A DNA stretch of 64,000 nucleotides, from contig CM018693.1 of NCBI GenBank assembly GCA_009363875.1, positions 76,930,028-76,994,027 of the forward strand, given 5' to 3'. Positions 1 through 11,251 of the stretch are shown piece after piece. Under the pieces are notes generated by a model, which saw only the letters and a program-made list of their open reading frames with translations, had not been told where the DNA came from and did no database searches. Within the stretch, counting starts at the first letter, position 1. Each line of letters starts with the position of its first letter. The DNA comes from Mikania micrantha (lineage: Eukaryota; Streptophyta; Magnoliopsida; Asterales; Asteraceae). Position numbers and translations under genes: made by a program.

Positions 1-123
1 AAATGATAAAGATTCTAACACACAAGCACATAATGACACATGATTCACATTGACTGACTGAACTTGGATACACACTGTTCTAACACTGTTCACTACTACA
101 TGACAAAATGTACAAATGTTACA
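1..123 (-). repeat. Tek-A 3' LTR, first 123 bp of U3
   Basis: On the minus strand the LTR begins TGTAACATTTG directly after the polypurine tract. The same sequence ends the 5' LTR at about 13785-13907 with only isolated mismatches, for example near 105 versus 13889. The rest of this LTR lies beyond the left edge. Confidence 0.92.
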
Positions 124-136
124 GTCTCCCCTAGTT
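124..136 (-). other. Tek-A polypurine tract
   Basis: On the minus strand this reads AACTAGGGGAGAC and abuts the LTR start TGTAACA. This is the usual position and composition of the plus-strand primer of LTR elements. Confidence 0.85.
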
Positions 137-156
137 AAGGGAATTTCGTCCCGAAA

Positions 157-2506
157 TTAACTAGCCGAAGATACTGTAAAAAGATGAGGGTACTTAAGCT
201 TCATCTGGTCTTCACGTTCCCAGGTGAACTCAGCACCGCGTTTGCCCTCCCATCGTACTTTCACGATCGGGATACGGCTGCGTTTAAGTTTCTTGACCCC
301 ATGATCCATGATCTCAACTGGACGTTCTATGAATTGCATGTTGTTCTGAATCTGTATGTCTTCCAGTGGAATCTGAACATCATGATCCGCCAAGCATTTC
401 TTAAGATTTGATACATGAAAAGTATCATGAACATTGCTTAGCTCCACTGGAAGTTTGAGTTTGTAGGCTACGGGACCAATCCGTTCCAGGATCTCAAAAG
501 GTCCAACGTACCTTGGTGCAAGTTTCCCTTTCTTCCCGAATCGGACAACGCCTTTCCAGGGAGAAACTTTGAGTAAGACTCGGTCACCGACTTGAAACTC
601 AAGCGGTTTCCGACGTCGATCAGCATAGCTCTTTTGCCGATCTCGTGCGGCCTTAAGCCATGACTGAATGATTGTGATCTTGTCTGATGTTTCCTGAATA
701 AGTTCTGGTCCTACGACCTGTGAGTCACCAATCTCGGTCCAACAGACCGGTGATCGGCACTTTCTACCATATAGAGCTTCGAATGGTGCACATTGAATGC
801 TCGTATGATAGCTATTGTTATATGAAAACTCAATGAGTGGGAGATGAGTGTCCCAACTTCCACCGAAGTCAATGACACAAGAACGAAGCATGTCTTCGAG
901 TGTTTGGATAGTCCTTTCGCTTTGACCATCGGTTTGGGGATGATACGCCGTGCTAAGATTAACACGCGTTCCCAAAGCCTTTTGCAATGATTGCCAAAAG
1001 CGAGAAGTGAAGCGACTATCACGATCAGAAATGATTGATGTTGGTGTACCATGACGTGCAATGATTTCGTTGATGTACAATGTGGATAACTTCTCCATCT
1101 TGTAATCCTCTCGGATCGGGAGAAAATGAGCAGATTTGGTGAGTCGATCAACGATCACCCAAATCGAATCGAAACCTCGTGGAGTTCTCGGCAACTTTGT
1201 TATGAAATCCATGGAAATTTGCTCCCATTTCCATTGTGGAATTTCAGGTTGCTGTAGAAGTCCCGAAGGCTTTTGATGTTCTGCTTTGACCTTTGAACAT
1301 GTAAGACACTTTCCCACGTACAGTGCTATGTCTTTCTTCATTCCCGGCCACCAGCAAGATGTCCTCAAGTCCTGATACATCTTGTCGGCTCCAGGATGAA
1401 TTGAGTATCGCGACTTATGAGCCTCATCACAGATGAGTGTGCGCAATTCTTCAGACTTTGGAATCCAAATGCGGCCGTTGAGATATAACAACCCATCAGC
1501 TCGGGGTTCTAGTTTCTTCTCGATGCCACAATCCAAGTCTGTCTTGAGTTGATTATCTGTTACTACTTGTTGTTGTGCAATACGAATCAAGTCTTTCAAG
1601 TTTGGCTGTGTGTTGATCTCCATGGCTCTTACACGAATCGGTTTGACTGGTTCCTTGCGACTAAGAGCATCCGCTACCACATTGGCTTTACCCGGATGGT
1701 AACGAATCTCACAGTCGTAATCAGTTAGAAGCTCAACCCAACGCCGTTGTCTCATGTTGAGTTCTTTCTGATTGAGAATGTGTTGTAGGCTCTTGTGGTC
1801 TGTATAGATGACACATTTAGTACCATAAAGGTAGTGTCTCCAAATTTTCAATGCAAAGACCACAGCCCCTAGCTCAAGGTCATGAGTAGTGTAATTCTTC
1901 TCGTGAACCTTAAGTTGTCTTGAAGCATAAGCAATGACCTTGTCCCGTTGCATAAGTACACAACCGAGACCAAGGTTTGAAGCATCACAGTATAAAATGA
2001 AATCATCACTGCCTTCTGGAAGACTAAGGATAGGGGAGTTGCATAACTTCTGTTTAAGAAGTTGAAATGCATCTTCTTGCTTCTGTCCCCATATAAATGC
2101 TTGACTTTTCTGAGTTAGTGTGGTAAGTGGCAAGGCTATCTTAGAGAAGTTTGCAATGAATCTTCTGTAATAACCGGCCAGACCCAGAAATGAACGAATC
2201 TCTGTTGGAGTAGATGGAGTAGTCCAGTTCTTAATCGCCTCAATCTTGGCTGGATCTACATGTATTCCATCCTTGTTTATGACATGTCCTAAGAAGTGAA
2301 CTTCCTTTAGCCAAAATTCACACTTTGAGAATTTAGCATAGAGTTGTTCAGCTCTTAGTAACTCTAAGACTTTCCTCAAATGATCTTCATGCTCTTGTTC
2401 CGACTTGGAATAAATCAGTATATCATCAATAAAGACAATAACAAACTGATCCAAGTAAGGCCTGCAGACTCGATTCATCAAGTCCATGAACACTGCGGGT
2501 GCATTG
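157..2506 (-). pseudogene. Tek-A pol, 3' part: RT palm, RNase H, integrase, chromodomain
   Basis: This is one open frame of about 780 codons covering the pol portion downstream of the Solo-1 insertion. Numbered from the first methionine (2493), RT has FIDD at 21-24 (the YxDD equivalent). RNase H has D170, E207, D232 and D275. The integrase zinc finger has H359, H366, C396 and C399, and the catalytic triad is D429, D490 and E526 with 35 residues between the last two. A chromodomain lies near 722-775, with a tryptophan-rich patch and the FTWERE motif. Such integrase chromodomains are known to direct chromoviruses to heterochromatin. All catalytic residues are present and the frame is clean. It is broken only because the RT N-terminal half lies beyond the 3.7-kb insertion at 2507. 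The frame ends about 20 bp before the polypurine tract. Confidence 0.92.
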
Positions 2507-2773
2507 TGTCACACCCCGACCCGAGGGGATTAAGGCATGACGATTGATTTCAAATCATTTAACTAACTTTGCGGAAGCATAGTTTAAATAATTCATAGCC
2601 CAAAGCAAACTAAAGCAAATAAAGTCTCAAACACACAACAATTGTCTAAACTGCCACGCAGGGCCCAATAAAACATAATTCAATAACATAAATTGTTTTT
2701 AAATCAAATCCATTCTAAAGCCACACTATTCCTCTAGAAGCTCTTCCAGTTCTCCTACTCATACCAATTCAAC

Positions 2774-3294
2774 CTGAAAGACATGCTAAAATACGTCAAC
2801 TAAATAGTTGGTGAGAACATGAGTTTAATAATATGACACAATAGTAACAATAAGTATAACATGTGATAATTCAATAACAATACAACCAAACCTGTCCCAT
2901 GCTCGGGCGTTTGCCTCATACACTGTTAGCCCACAACATGGTCAAACCAAATATACTTCCCAATTCCGAGACCCGTTCCTGCTCTCGGTCATTTATGTAT
3001 CATAAGAATATATGCCACAACGGTTGACAATAACCTCAGTGGGGTTTCAACCTTTCTTTTACAAGGCCACCCTTTCGGGCCACTGTGCGTGGGGGATTCC
3101 CCAAGTAGTACTACCCATATACTCACCGGCTCTACTTATGAGTTAATGGTTGTAAATTATGTTTAATGCCTAGGGGAAGCAATTTTATTGAAACGGACGT
3201 TCATTATCACATAAATAAAATTTTATAAACAATTTATGGAGCATGCTTTCAGTATCCCAAAACAGTAAAAAGAAAAGGGATCACATGAACTCAC
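2774..3294 (-). other. Splice-site-bounded conserved block in Solo-1
   Basis: On the minus strand the block starts with the donor-like CAG|GTGAGT (junction at 3295/3294) and ends with the acceptor-like TTTCAG|GT (2774). About 30 nt before the acceptor is a CAACTA..TAGTTG stem-loop. Inside are a CCGAGA..TCTCGG hairpin (2966-2988), a GGGGATTCCCC palindrome near 3092-3102 and GTAGTACTAC (3105-3114). The block is nearly identical to 16125-16639 in Solo-2, with 69 consecutive identical bases (3065-3133 against 16408-16476), although most of the two LTRs outside it do not align. An LTR leader intron is the simplest reading, but nothing here proves splicing. Confidence 0.6.
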
Positions 3295-5332
3295 CTGCTA
3301 CTGATGTTTGGTTATCTGTCGATTGAAGGGGTTGATGGTAAATCTTGATTGGTTCACTTGCCTAGTGTATGTTTAGATTTCAGTAAATATCCATGCCATA
3401 AACATTGATGTGATATTGTTTCTCATTTAACTTTATTTTCAAGTATTCAAAATTACATGAGAATATAAGTTTACATATTTATAAGCTTTTTCCCCATTAC
3501 TTTTTATTAGTAAAGGGTCTGGGTAAATTTTTATTTACTCATCCCCTATTATTTTTATATTAACTACTTATATTACAAATTGTTTTTATATGCTTAAAAT
3601 CCTCAAAAATTCCCAGATAATGATTCTGATCACTAAAAATTCCGAAAATATTTATATAGTCTCATACTGATGTTATTTAACTCCTGTAAAATTTTCAGAA
3701 TTTTTAAAGCTCGTTTACTATTTTAAACAGTTTTAAACATTTTAAATCCCATTAATATTATAATAAATATTTCTCGATATGTAAAAATTACCAAACTTTT
3801 TATACAGTAAATAAATCACATTCTAAGGTTACTGTAGGAATTTCAGAATTTTAGAAGGTCATTTACCATATAAAATTATTTTTGCACTGTTTATTATTTT
3901 AAATAACAAATAAATACTTAACAGTCACTAAAAATTACCATATTTTAACTGAGACCTCCAGTATTATTAGAATACTGGGAAAAATAATTACCACATATTT
4001 TGGACAGTAACAAATTAAATTCGTATTTTTAGCCTTTACAAACATTTTAAATGGCAAATAATTAGTTTAAACTATAAATTTTTAGTTTCAATATTTTTCC
4101 CAGGTCTTATAACTATATTCATACCGAAATAAATTATACTTAGGATTTTTATCACTCAGAAGCTATTTTTAATGATTTTACCAAGATTTATAAGGATTTT
4201 AATAAATTCATAACTTATTCTAGACATAACAATAAATACTCAAACTTTTTGAGTGTTATCCCAACATTATTATGAGTCCATTTTAGTTATACATTCTGTC
4301 CAGAAAACTGTTAACATAATTTTTGGTATTTTACATACTTATAAACCTTAGAAATGGGGTTTTTGGGTCAAAATTACCAATATAACATTTCTATCATCAA
4401 TACCCAATATTTCATATAATATTTTCAACAATAAAATCACATCTAGACCTGATCAAAATTTCGTGACATACATATTAGTATTTTAAAGTTGTATTTTCCA
4501 TTTCTACATACATGCATGCATATATATATTAATCCTTAGAGAGGTATAGTCATACCCTTGTGTTGTGAACTTGTGAACCACGATTCGAGATGATTCTTAG
4601 GATGGTTAGAACCTATCAAATGTGTAGAAAGGTTTTAGAGTTAGCTAGAAATATGAAAATGGGAGTTATGAGTTTCCAACTCATGGATTAACACATGCAA
4701 GACTTGCATGTGTAGGGATTATCTTGTGTTCTCGTCCCCCCATAGAATTTAGTGTATTAGATAGGATGAAAATCGATTTCTTTGAATGGGTAAGGATGCT
4801 TGTACCGAAATCATGGTTTTTGTTTAGAATTTGTCGAATCTTCACACATGCATGTGCATGCATGTGTGTTTTTCGGACATTGTCATCAAAACTCATGCTT
4901 GTATGTTTTGAAAAGTTCAATATAAATGTTTAGGGGCTGTCGAGATTTGTGAGACAAGAAAGAGTAGATAGAATAAGGTTTTCAAGTTTTAGAAGCTCAC
5001 TATCTAACCTTTGTGTCGAACGAAACTCTTGAACTCGAGATGCTCTTGTGTTGAGACCTCAAAACCGTCGATCTCTTGGGGAAGAGGGGCTGGAACTCGT
5101 CAAAGCTTGAGAGGGAATGAAGTGAGAGTGTTTTCCTTTGAGTTAAGAGAATTCAAATGAGGAGTGTGAAATTATTTGTTGTGGCCGAATTTAGAGAGAG
5201 ATAGATGGGTATTTTTCGGTCAAAGAAAAAGAAAAAGGGAAGGGAGTGAGTGGGTGATGTGTGTGGGGAAAAGAGGGAGGATGTGGATTGGTGGTTTGAG
5301 GGTGGTGGTGTAAGGGTTTTTGTTTTCTTGTG

Positions 5333-5960
5333 TTAGAATGTATGTATGTAGCCGTGTAAGGTGTGTGTGTATATGATGGTGATGTGGGTAAAAGATGTAA
5401 AAGTATAAAGATAGTATATGTATATATATTTTGATTTGATGTTAATGCATGGGGGAGGGATTGGGTAATTTAAAGGTGGTGTAAGGTTTTTGTTGATTGT
5501 GGTTATATAAATATATGTGTAACCGTGTGTGTATATATATATATATACCGAATATATGTAGGTGTGTGAGTCGTGATATACCCATGCATGTAAAGACAAT
5601 AATATATATATATATATAATGATGTTATGTGTAGATAATATAAAGAGTTGTGTCTTATTTATTTAAATAACCTATGCATGTATGGATATATGTGGGTGTC
5701 GCACATATGCATGTATGTGTAAACATATATTAGATTTTTATTTGTTGAGTCTTGAAATTAATACCCCTATGCATGTATGTATGTATAAACGAAATGTGAA
5801 CATATATTTATATATTACCATGTGTGTGTATGTCGTGACATACATATAACTTTTTAATATGATAATTATTTATTAGAAGTAATTTAGCATTAGATAAGAT
5901 AATTATCATAAATTCATACATGCTTATAAATATATATACATATATGAATATGTGAAGTCA
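5333..5960. repeat. TG/TA/ATG-rich low-complexity stretch in Solo-1
   Basis: This stretch holds degenerate TATA, TATG and GTGTGT runs, including pure TA runs near 5530-5548 and 5600-5620 and repeated 'atgcatgtatg' words. It is simple-sequence DNA inside the solo LTR. The open frame across it on the minus strand encodes tyrosine/threonine/isoleucine-rich low complexity and is not treated as a gene. Confidence 0.8.
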
Positions 5961-6178
5961 TTGTCTCGCTTTATTTTCACTCGTTGTGTCACAAGGATAT
6001 ATTATGTTTCATAGAAGAATTCTTGTTTCTAAATTTTATGGCATGGGTGTTCTATTGTTCTCAACTAATGACATAATTTCTCTACTTAATGTTTCTAAGA
6101 AGTGTGTTTATCTAAACATATTAACAAAATGCATCGAAATTAAAGTTTTAATATAAACCTGATTCGCGTGTTGTCACA

Positions 6179-6798
6179 CATTGGTCAGCCCAAATGGCAT
6201 AACCACAAACTCATAGTGTCCATATCGAGTCCTAAATGCCGTCTTTGGTATATCCTCTTCATTTACTCTTAACTGATGATACCCGGATCGCAAATCAATC
6301 TTAGAGAAACAAGTTGCTCCCTGTAATTGATCAAACAGATCATCGATCCTGGGCAGAGGATATCTATTCTTGATGGTCAACTTGTTTAGCTCACGATAGT
6401 CGATGCACATACGAAATGAACCGTCTTTCTTTTTGACAAAGAGAACCGGAGCTCCCCATGGAGAGAAACTCGGTCTTATGAAACCTTTGTCTAAAAGTTC
6501 TTGAAGCTGACTAGACAGTTCTTGCATCTCAGACGGTGCTAATCGATACGGTGACTTCGCCACTGGGTTTGCTCCAGGGACGAGATCAATTCTAAACTCC
6601 ACTTGTCGGACTGCTGGTAGTCCAGGCAAGTCTTCTGGAAATACGTCTGGATATTCTTTGATAACTGGAACATCTCCAACTGCTTTCTTTTCAGGTTTCT
6701 TTTCCACTACATGAGCTAGGAAAGCATAATATTTCTTCTTCAAGTACTTCCTCGCCTTGATGCACGATACAATCTTCAATCCGCGGCATGGTTTCTCG
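6179..6798 (-). pseudogene. Tek-A RT, N-terminal half
   Basis: This carries the start of the chromoviral RT: the LAHVVEKK linker, the LAPSEMQEL segment, the WGAPVLFVKKKDGSFRMC and DYRELN motifs, and the KIDLRSGYHQLRV strand with the first catalytic aspartate, ending at FGLTN where Solo-1 inserts. It continues in frame into 2502-157 once the insert is ignored. On its 5' side a stop (tta at about 6799-6801 on the plus strand) separates it from the protease. Comparison with the motif in Tek-B suggests that a tyrosine codon became TAA. Confidence 0.9.
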
Positions 6799-7147
6799 CC
6801 TTAGACTATCATCGTTTCGCCGGTCGGTAAGGGGATTCGGATAAGTTTCTCCGAGCATACGATTTCAGCATTGTTTTTGGATAACCAATCCATTCCTACT
6901 ACAACTTCGAAGCTTCCGAGAGTCATAGGAATGAGATCGATGAAAAAGAGATGGTCATTTAATCTTAGCTCACAAGCATGAATTATGGAATCTACAACTA
7001 TGGTCTTACCATTCGCTACTTCTACAGTATAAGGAGCAGTAAGTGTGGATAGTTGCATATTAAGCAAGGAAGCAGTATGAGTAGAGATAAAACTTTTATC
7101 AGCACCAGTATCGAATATGATAGAAACAAAGTGATCATTGATAAAAA
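6799..7147 (-). pseudogene. Tek-A aspartic protease
   Basis: The frame contains the DTGADKSF active site at about 7090-7113 and a downstream VVGMDWLSKNNAEI strand typical of gypsy proteases, running into PTGETMIV. It is cut off from gag by an apparent single-base deletion near 7140-7148 and from RT by a stop at about 6799-6801. In this element class gag, protease and RT are normally one polyprotein, so the two lesions show decay of this copy. Programmed frameshifting at the first site is possible but less likely, because the second lesion is plain nonsense. Confidence 0.85.
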
Positions 7148-8383
7148 TGTACCCGTGATGACTGCCGGCTCTTCACGTGCTTCAGCAGTTCCAATAACAA
7201 AAGCACGAGCAGCAGCAGTGGTGTTGTTGAGTTTTGGACACTGGTTTCTGAAGTGTCCCTCTGCCCCACAATTATAGCAGGCTCTTCCACCTGTAACAGT
7301 AGTGGTTGTGGTAGCAGTTGTTGCAGCAGCAAGATGAGCAGATCGGCATGTAGCCGCCAAGTGTCCCATACGCCCACATTTGAGACACTTTCTGCATGGA
7401 GTGTTGGGTAGATGATGATACTGGCATTTGGTGCAGAGTGGTAACGGACCAGTATAAGGCCTTCTGGTCGTTGCAGGTTGTGGCATAGCAGTAATGGGTG
7501 TAGCATGAGTAGGAGCAGCTGCAGTCAACGCTGCAAAGTTCTTGATTGTCTTTTGCTTCTTCTTCTTGTGATGGTGCTGTTCAGGCTTCTTGCCTTCTTC
7601 AGTCTGTGCTCTCTTGAATCCCTTTCGGGTGAGCACTCCAGACTTCACATACTCTTCAGTAAGAGTAGCACCAAGTTGAATGGCTGCCTCCAAAGTGGTA
7701 GGGTTATTACCCATGACAGTTCCCCTGACTACTAAGGGTAGACCTTCAATGTACTTCTCTATCCTGCGGGATAGAGGAGTAACCAAATGGGGTACCAGAA
7801 TGCACAATTCATGAAAACGAGTTGTATACTTTGCGTTTTCACCACTATCTTGCACCAGATTCCACATCTCCACCTCCAGTTTCTTCAGTTCATGACGTGG
7901 ACAAAACTTTTCCACAAGTAAGTTCTTGAATCCGTCCCACGGTAAAGCTAGAGCGACTTCGCGTCCTCTGGTGTTCTTTTCAGAATTCCACCAGGTGAGT
8001 GCGCCCTTATGAAAAGCGCTTGAGGCCATCTTGACCTTCAGATTTTCAGGGCATCCAGTGAAGTCGAGAATGTCCTCAATGCTCTCTAACCACTGTAGTA
8101 GACCAGTAGCTCCTTCTGTACCAGCGTACTTAGGAGGTTTAGCATCATTGAACTGCTTGAAAGTGAAGTTAGCAGTTCCAGTGGTTGTAGCATTTGAGTT
8201 ATGTGCTGAATCACTAGTACTTCCCCGAAGATTCTGGGTAATATCAGTGACCATGCCAGGAATCACATCCCGCATATGAACCGCGATAGCTCGAGCAATC
8301 TTGTTGATCTCATCGTCGTTGCCACTTGTTGAACCCCCTCCGTTAGGATCACGTCGGGGAGGCATTCTATGAATAGAAGCCAC
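7148..8383 (-). pseudogene. Tek-A gag (capsid and nucleocapsid)
   Basis: About 413 residues are legitimate before the frameshift; the 40 leucine-rich residues after it are out of frame. The retrotransposon gag domain spans roughly residues 90-245, with a typical WLE...F...CPENLKVK start. A lysine/histidine-rich linker follows. There is a cysteine cluster at 317-330 and two CCHC zinc knuckles at 333-346 (CLKCGRMGHLAATC) and 369-382 (CYNCGAEGHFRNQC), which bind genomic RNA. The first ATG gives MASIHRMPPRRDP. The internal Met7 (MPPRRDP) resembles the usual chromovirus gag start and may be the real one. The protease continues downstream in another frame. Confidence 0.9.
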
Positions 8384-10160
8384 AAGTGGGTCAGTAATGA
8401 GGAAGGATACAATTGAATTTTCATGATAAGGTCAGTAATATATCCATACTACTAGTATTATCATTCAATTGTAATATGATCCAGTACACGTATAAGTTAT
8501 CAACTTATTTGCATACTTATCATGTGGATAGGTACGATGTCTCATGATCTCACCACCAAATCTACACACTGACACTTTCCTGATATACCAAAAATAGCTT
8601 ATATATAGGGCTCACTCTCGCTGCCCACCACCGTTTCGATATACCACGATCATGCCCTTGCTAGCATTTGGCAACACGTTTGTACTGATTTCCAAGTGTG
8701 TTCCATTGATTAAGAATCCCATGATCTTTGATCAACTTGAACTATGATTAATTCCATGATTGAACTATGATTATGTTATGCGTGCACCTGCTAACAGTTG
8801 TTAACATGTAGAACTAAATCATACGTGTGTTCTACACTTTCCTGTTAACTTATGTCAGTAAGTACTAATGATGTAATCACTTAAGAATTTCACTTAAGGT
8901 TTACATTGAAAATGTTCACAACTTGATTGATTCACCATAATGTTTGGTTCATCCAAGTTTGAATTGCACCATGATTTGATTCACCAATGATTGTTTCCCA
9001 AATGTGTGTATCCCATGTGTTTGACTAATGTTCCATGTTTCCAGTTGATCCCGAATCCTCACTCCAAATACAAACGCCGGATTCCCCCTAACATACTGAA
9101 ATAAGCTTATATATAGGGTAAGCTCTCACCGACCCACCACTTACCTCAACACATCAGCGTTAATCCGTCGTCTATATTTGGGGCTAAGATTCCAACTGTT
9201 GATTGATTATGATTGTTTCATGATTGCCTCTTGTTCTGTGACTATGATAATGATTATGTAAACCATGGTTCTTAATTTACTCGAAATTAAAACCTTAGGT
9301 TTTAGCATGTGTGTCCTAGGTTAATTAACCTAGATTCTCAATACCTACAGTATCGAGTATAATGATCTCTTGTGAGAACTTCAACTAAAGAATACTGTTA
9401 CACAGATTCTAAGTTATAAAGTTCCTATGATAATGAACACCTGATAATGATAACAATGATAACAATGACAAGGATTCCAACTCAAGATTCTAAATTAATA
9501 GTTCTTGACCTTTGAATTCCTATAATGAGCATGACAAGGATTTCAAATCAAGACTCTAAATTAATAGATCTTGACATTTGAATTCCTATAATGAATATGA
9601 CAAGGACTTCAAATCAAGACTCTAAATTAATAGATCTTGACCTTTGAATTCCTATAATGAGCATGACAAGGATTTCAAATCAAGACTCTAAATTAATAGA
9701 TCTTGACATTTGAATTCCTATAATGAATGTGAAAAGGACTTTAGATCAAAGATACCAATCTTTGCCTCTAAATCCTATACTGAATATGACAAGAAATTCA
9801 TATCAAAGATACCGTAACTACAGATCTTTGCCTCCGAATTTCTATAACGATCTCTGTGTGAGAATTTCAGATCAAGGATACTAAGAATACAGATCCTTGC
9901 CTCTGAAATCCTTAAATGCATATGTGTGAGAATTTAATCCGGTTTCTAAAATTATAGAATTCCGGTTCAAATTCTTTGACTCGATATCTAATCTTAGAAA
10001 AATGTCCCTAAGATCTTTCAAGCTTATTGTATACTTAATGCTCACTTAAGTTACTTAGATCCTAAGTATCCTCAAGCCTATAGCACTTAGTCCTATTGGT
10101 TAGCTTAGGTTATAGTCTAGGTCATTAAACATTGGGTTTTTCCTAGTTCTCTACAACCTT
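8384..10160 (-). other. Tek-A 5' leader between PBS and gag
   Basis: This is 1.8 kb without a supported gene. It contains two copies (about 8595-8650 and 9105-9150) of a module starting TATATATAGGG, followed by a C/T-rich stretch; a third copy lies in the 5' LTR at 13681-13728. A 66-bp tandem repeat lies at 9467-9730. Long untranslated leaders between PBS and gag are common in large plant gypsy elements. Confidence 0.75.
9467..9730. repeat. Tandem repeat, 4 x 66 bp, in Tek-A leader
   Basis: Units start at 9467, 9533, 9599 and 9665. Each begins 'gacaaggaYttcaaMtcaag', includes 'ctaaattaatag' and ends 'ttcctataatgaR'. More degenerate units follow to about 9910, each pairing 'atcaaRgata' with 'gatctttgcctc'. 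No reading frame runs through the array. Confidence 0.9.
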
Positions 10161-10173
10161 GGCTCTGATACCA
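10161..10173 (-). other. Tek-A primer-binding site (tRNA-iMet)
   Basis: On the minus strand this reads TGGTATCAGAGCC, the complement of the plant initiator tRNA-Met 3' end. It lies three bases inside the 5' LTR end (...GTGTGACA). Confidence 0.92.
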
Positions 10174-10768
10174 ACCTGTCACACCCCTGCGCCGCGTGCG
10201 GAATCCACGGCGCGGTGACGTATGAACAGTTGAATCATGCACAAGTATTGAATAAGAACAACCACAATGGATTACTATGTTTCATAATGTTAAGACAATT
10301 GTTTAGTTACAGACAGCTATCTACCAAAAGAAAGACAACTACGAACCCAAAATATAGTTATAAAAGAAGACTTCAAACAAGACAATTAAACAATTAGGAT
10401 TTAGTGTGTTTCTAATCCATCCTATCATGTTTCTTCATCTTGTTCTATCTTAGAATGGTCTCCTTAGTTGTCCTTGAGAATGTCTTAAACCTGATTACCT
10501 GAAACACGTGAAAAGTAACTGTCAACTACAGACGTAGTTGGTGAGAACAATAGGTTTAAACATTTGTAAACATGAGTTTATGATTTAAGGCATAGGTAAG
10601 TTAAAGCAACATAAGATTCACATGGATGAGCTGCAACCCAAACTAACATCAAGTAAGAAAATGAGTGTAAACAGTCCAATCACTGTTCGCACGAAAGCCA
10701 ACATATAATATCAAGTCCCAAAACACGTTTGGAGTTAGATAATACATCAGCAGTTTTGATAACCATAT

Positions 10769-10907
10769 GACACCAGACCTGCAGTTGGCTTTTAAAAACA
10801 AATTTAAAAGCCAACTCCATCCTGGATAAGAAAACAATGACACCAGACCTACAGTTAGCTATTAAAACAAATTTAAAAGCTAACTCCATCCTGGATAAGA
10901 AACAATG
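10769..10907. repeat. Tandem duplicated hairpin, 2 x ~70 bp
   Basis: Unit 1 has a perfect 13-bp stem, GTTGGCTTTTAAA (10784-10796) with TTTAAAAGCCAAC (10803-10815). Unit 2 has GTTAGCTATTAAA (10854-10866) with TTTAAAAGCTAAC (10872-10884). One G:C pair of unit 1 is an A:T pair in unit 2, with both sides changed; there is also one unpaired change. The flanks 'caccagacct' and 'ccatcctggataaga' are duplicated too. Confidence 0.88.
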
Positions 10908-11120
10908 TGTCCGCTTTCCCTTGTTGTGATCACCCAGTACTAACGCTAATGAATATGATACTTGATGCTTTTACAAGTTTGTTTACAACAATAGACACCA
11001 TGTTTTCTGAATCTTACTTTAACCAAATGTGTTAATGCCTTATTTGATAACATGAATTGAAAACCAAGATTTAATTCCACGAATTAAATCCTTTGTTTTG
11101 TATACCATGAAATGAATCTC

Positions 11121-11251
11121 TTGATTTGAATACCATGATGTGAACCACTTGATTTTGAATACCATGATGTGAACCACTTGATTTGAATACCATGATGTGA
11201 ACCACTTGATTTGAATACCATGATGTAACCACTTGATTTGAATACCATGAT
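11121..11251. repeat. Tandem repeat, about 5 x 27-29 bp
   Basis: Units of 'ttgatttgaataccatgatg' plus 'tgaaccac' start at 11121, 11149, 11178, 11206 and 11233 with one-base length changes. They lie inside the putative LTR intron. There are no spacers, so this is not a CRISPR-like array. Confidence 0.88.

Larger units (their letters stand above)
2507..6178 (-). mobile_element. Solo-1: 3.67-kb solo LTR inserted in the Tek-A RT
   Basis: The insert begins TGTCACACC and ends TTGTCACA. It is flanked by CATTG on both sides (2502-2506 and 6179-6183). Removing it together with one CATTG rejoins the RT reading frame. It contains no gag or pol and no second internal copy of its own end, so I read it as a solo LTR left by LTR-LTR recombination. 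The ends, the GGGTGTGACA-type terminus on the minus strand and the splice-like block at 2774-3294 tie it to the same broad LTR group as Tek-A, Tek-B and Solo-2; orientation is inferred from that block. Much of 3400-4500 is AT-rich and unremarkable. The alternative is a large non-coding, non-autonomous element. Confidence 0.85.

Noticed and set aside
711..1151. Minus-strand frame of 146 codons within the Tek-A integrase
   Set aside because: It is a shadow in another frame of the integrase, which has all its motifs in the main frame.
5333..5599. 88-codon tyrosine/isoleucine-rich frame
   Set aside because: It is a translation of TA/TG microsatellite DNA in Solo-1.
7022..7147. Leucine-rich C-terminus of the Tek-A gag frame
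   Set aside because: It is out-of-frame translation after a one-base loss near 7145; the protease DTGADKSF is read in another frame here.
11121..11251. Regularly spaced ~28-bp repeats, considered as CRISPR-like
   Set aside because: Head-to-tail repeats without spacers in a plant LTR; a simple minisatellite.
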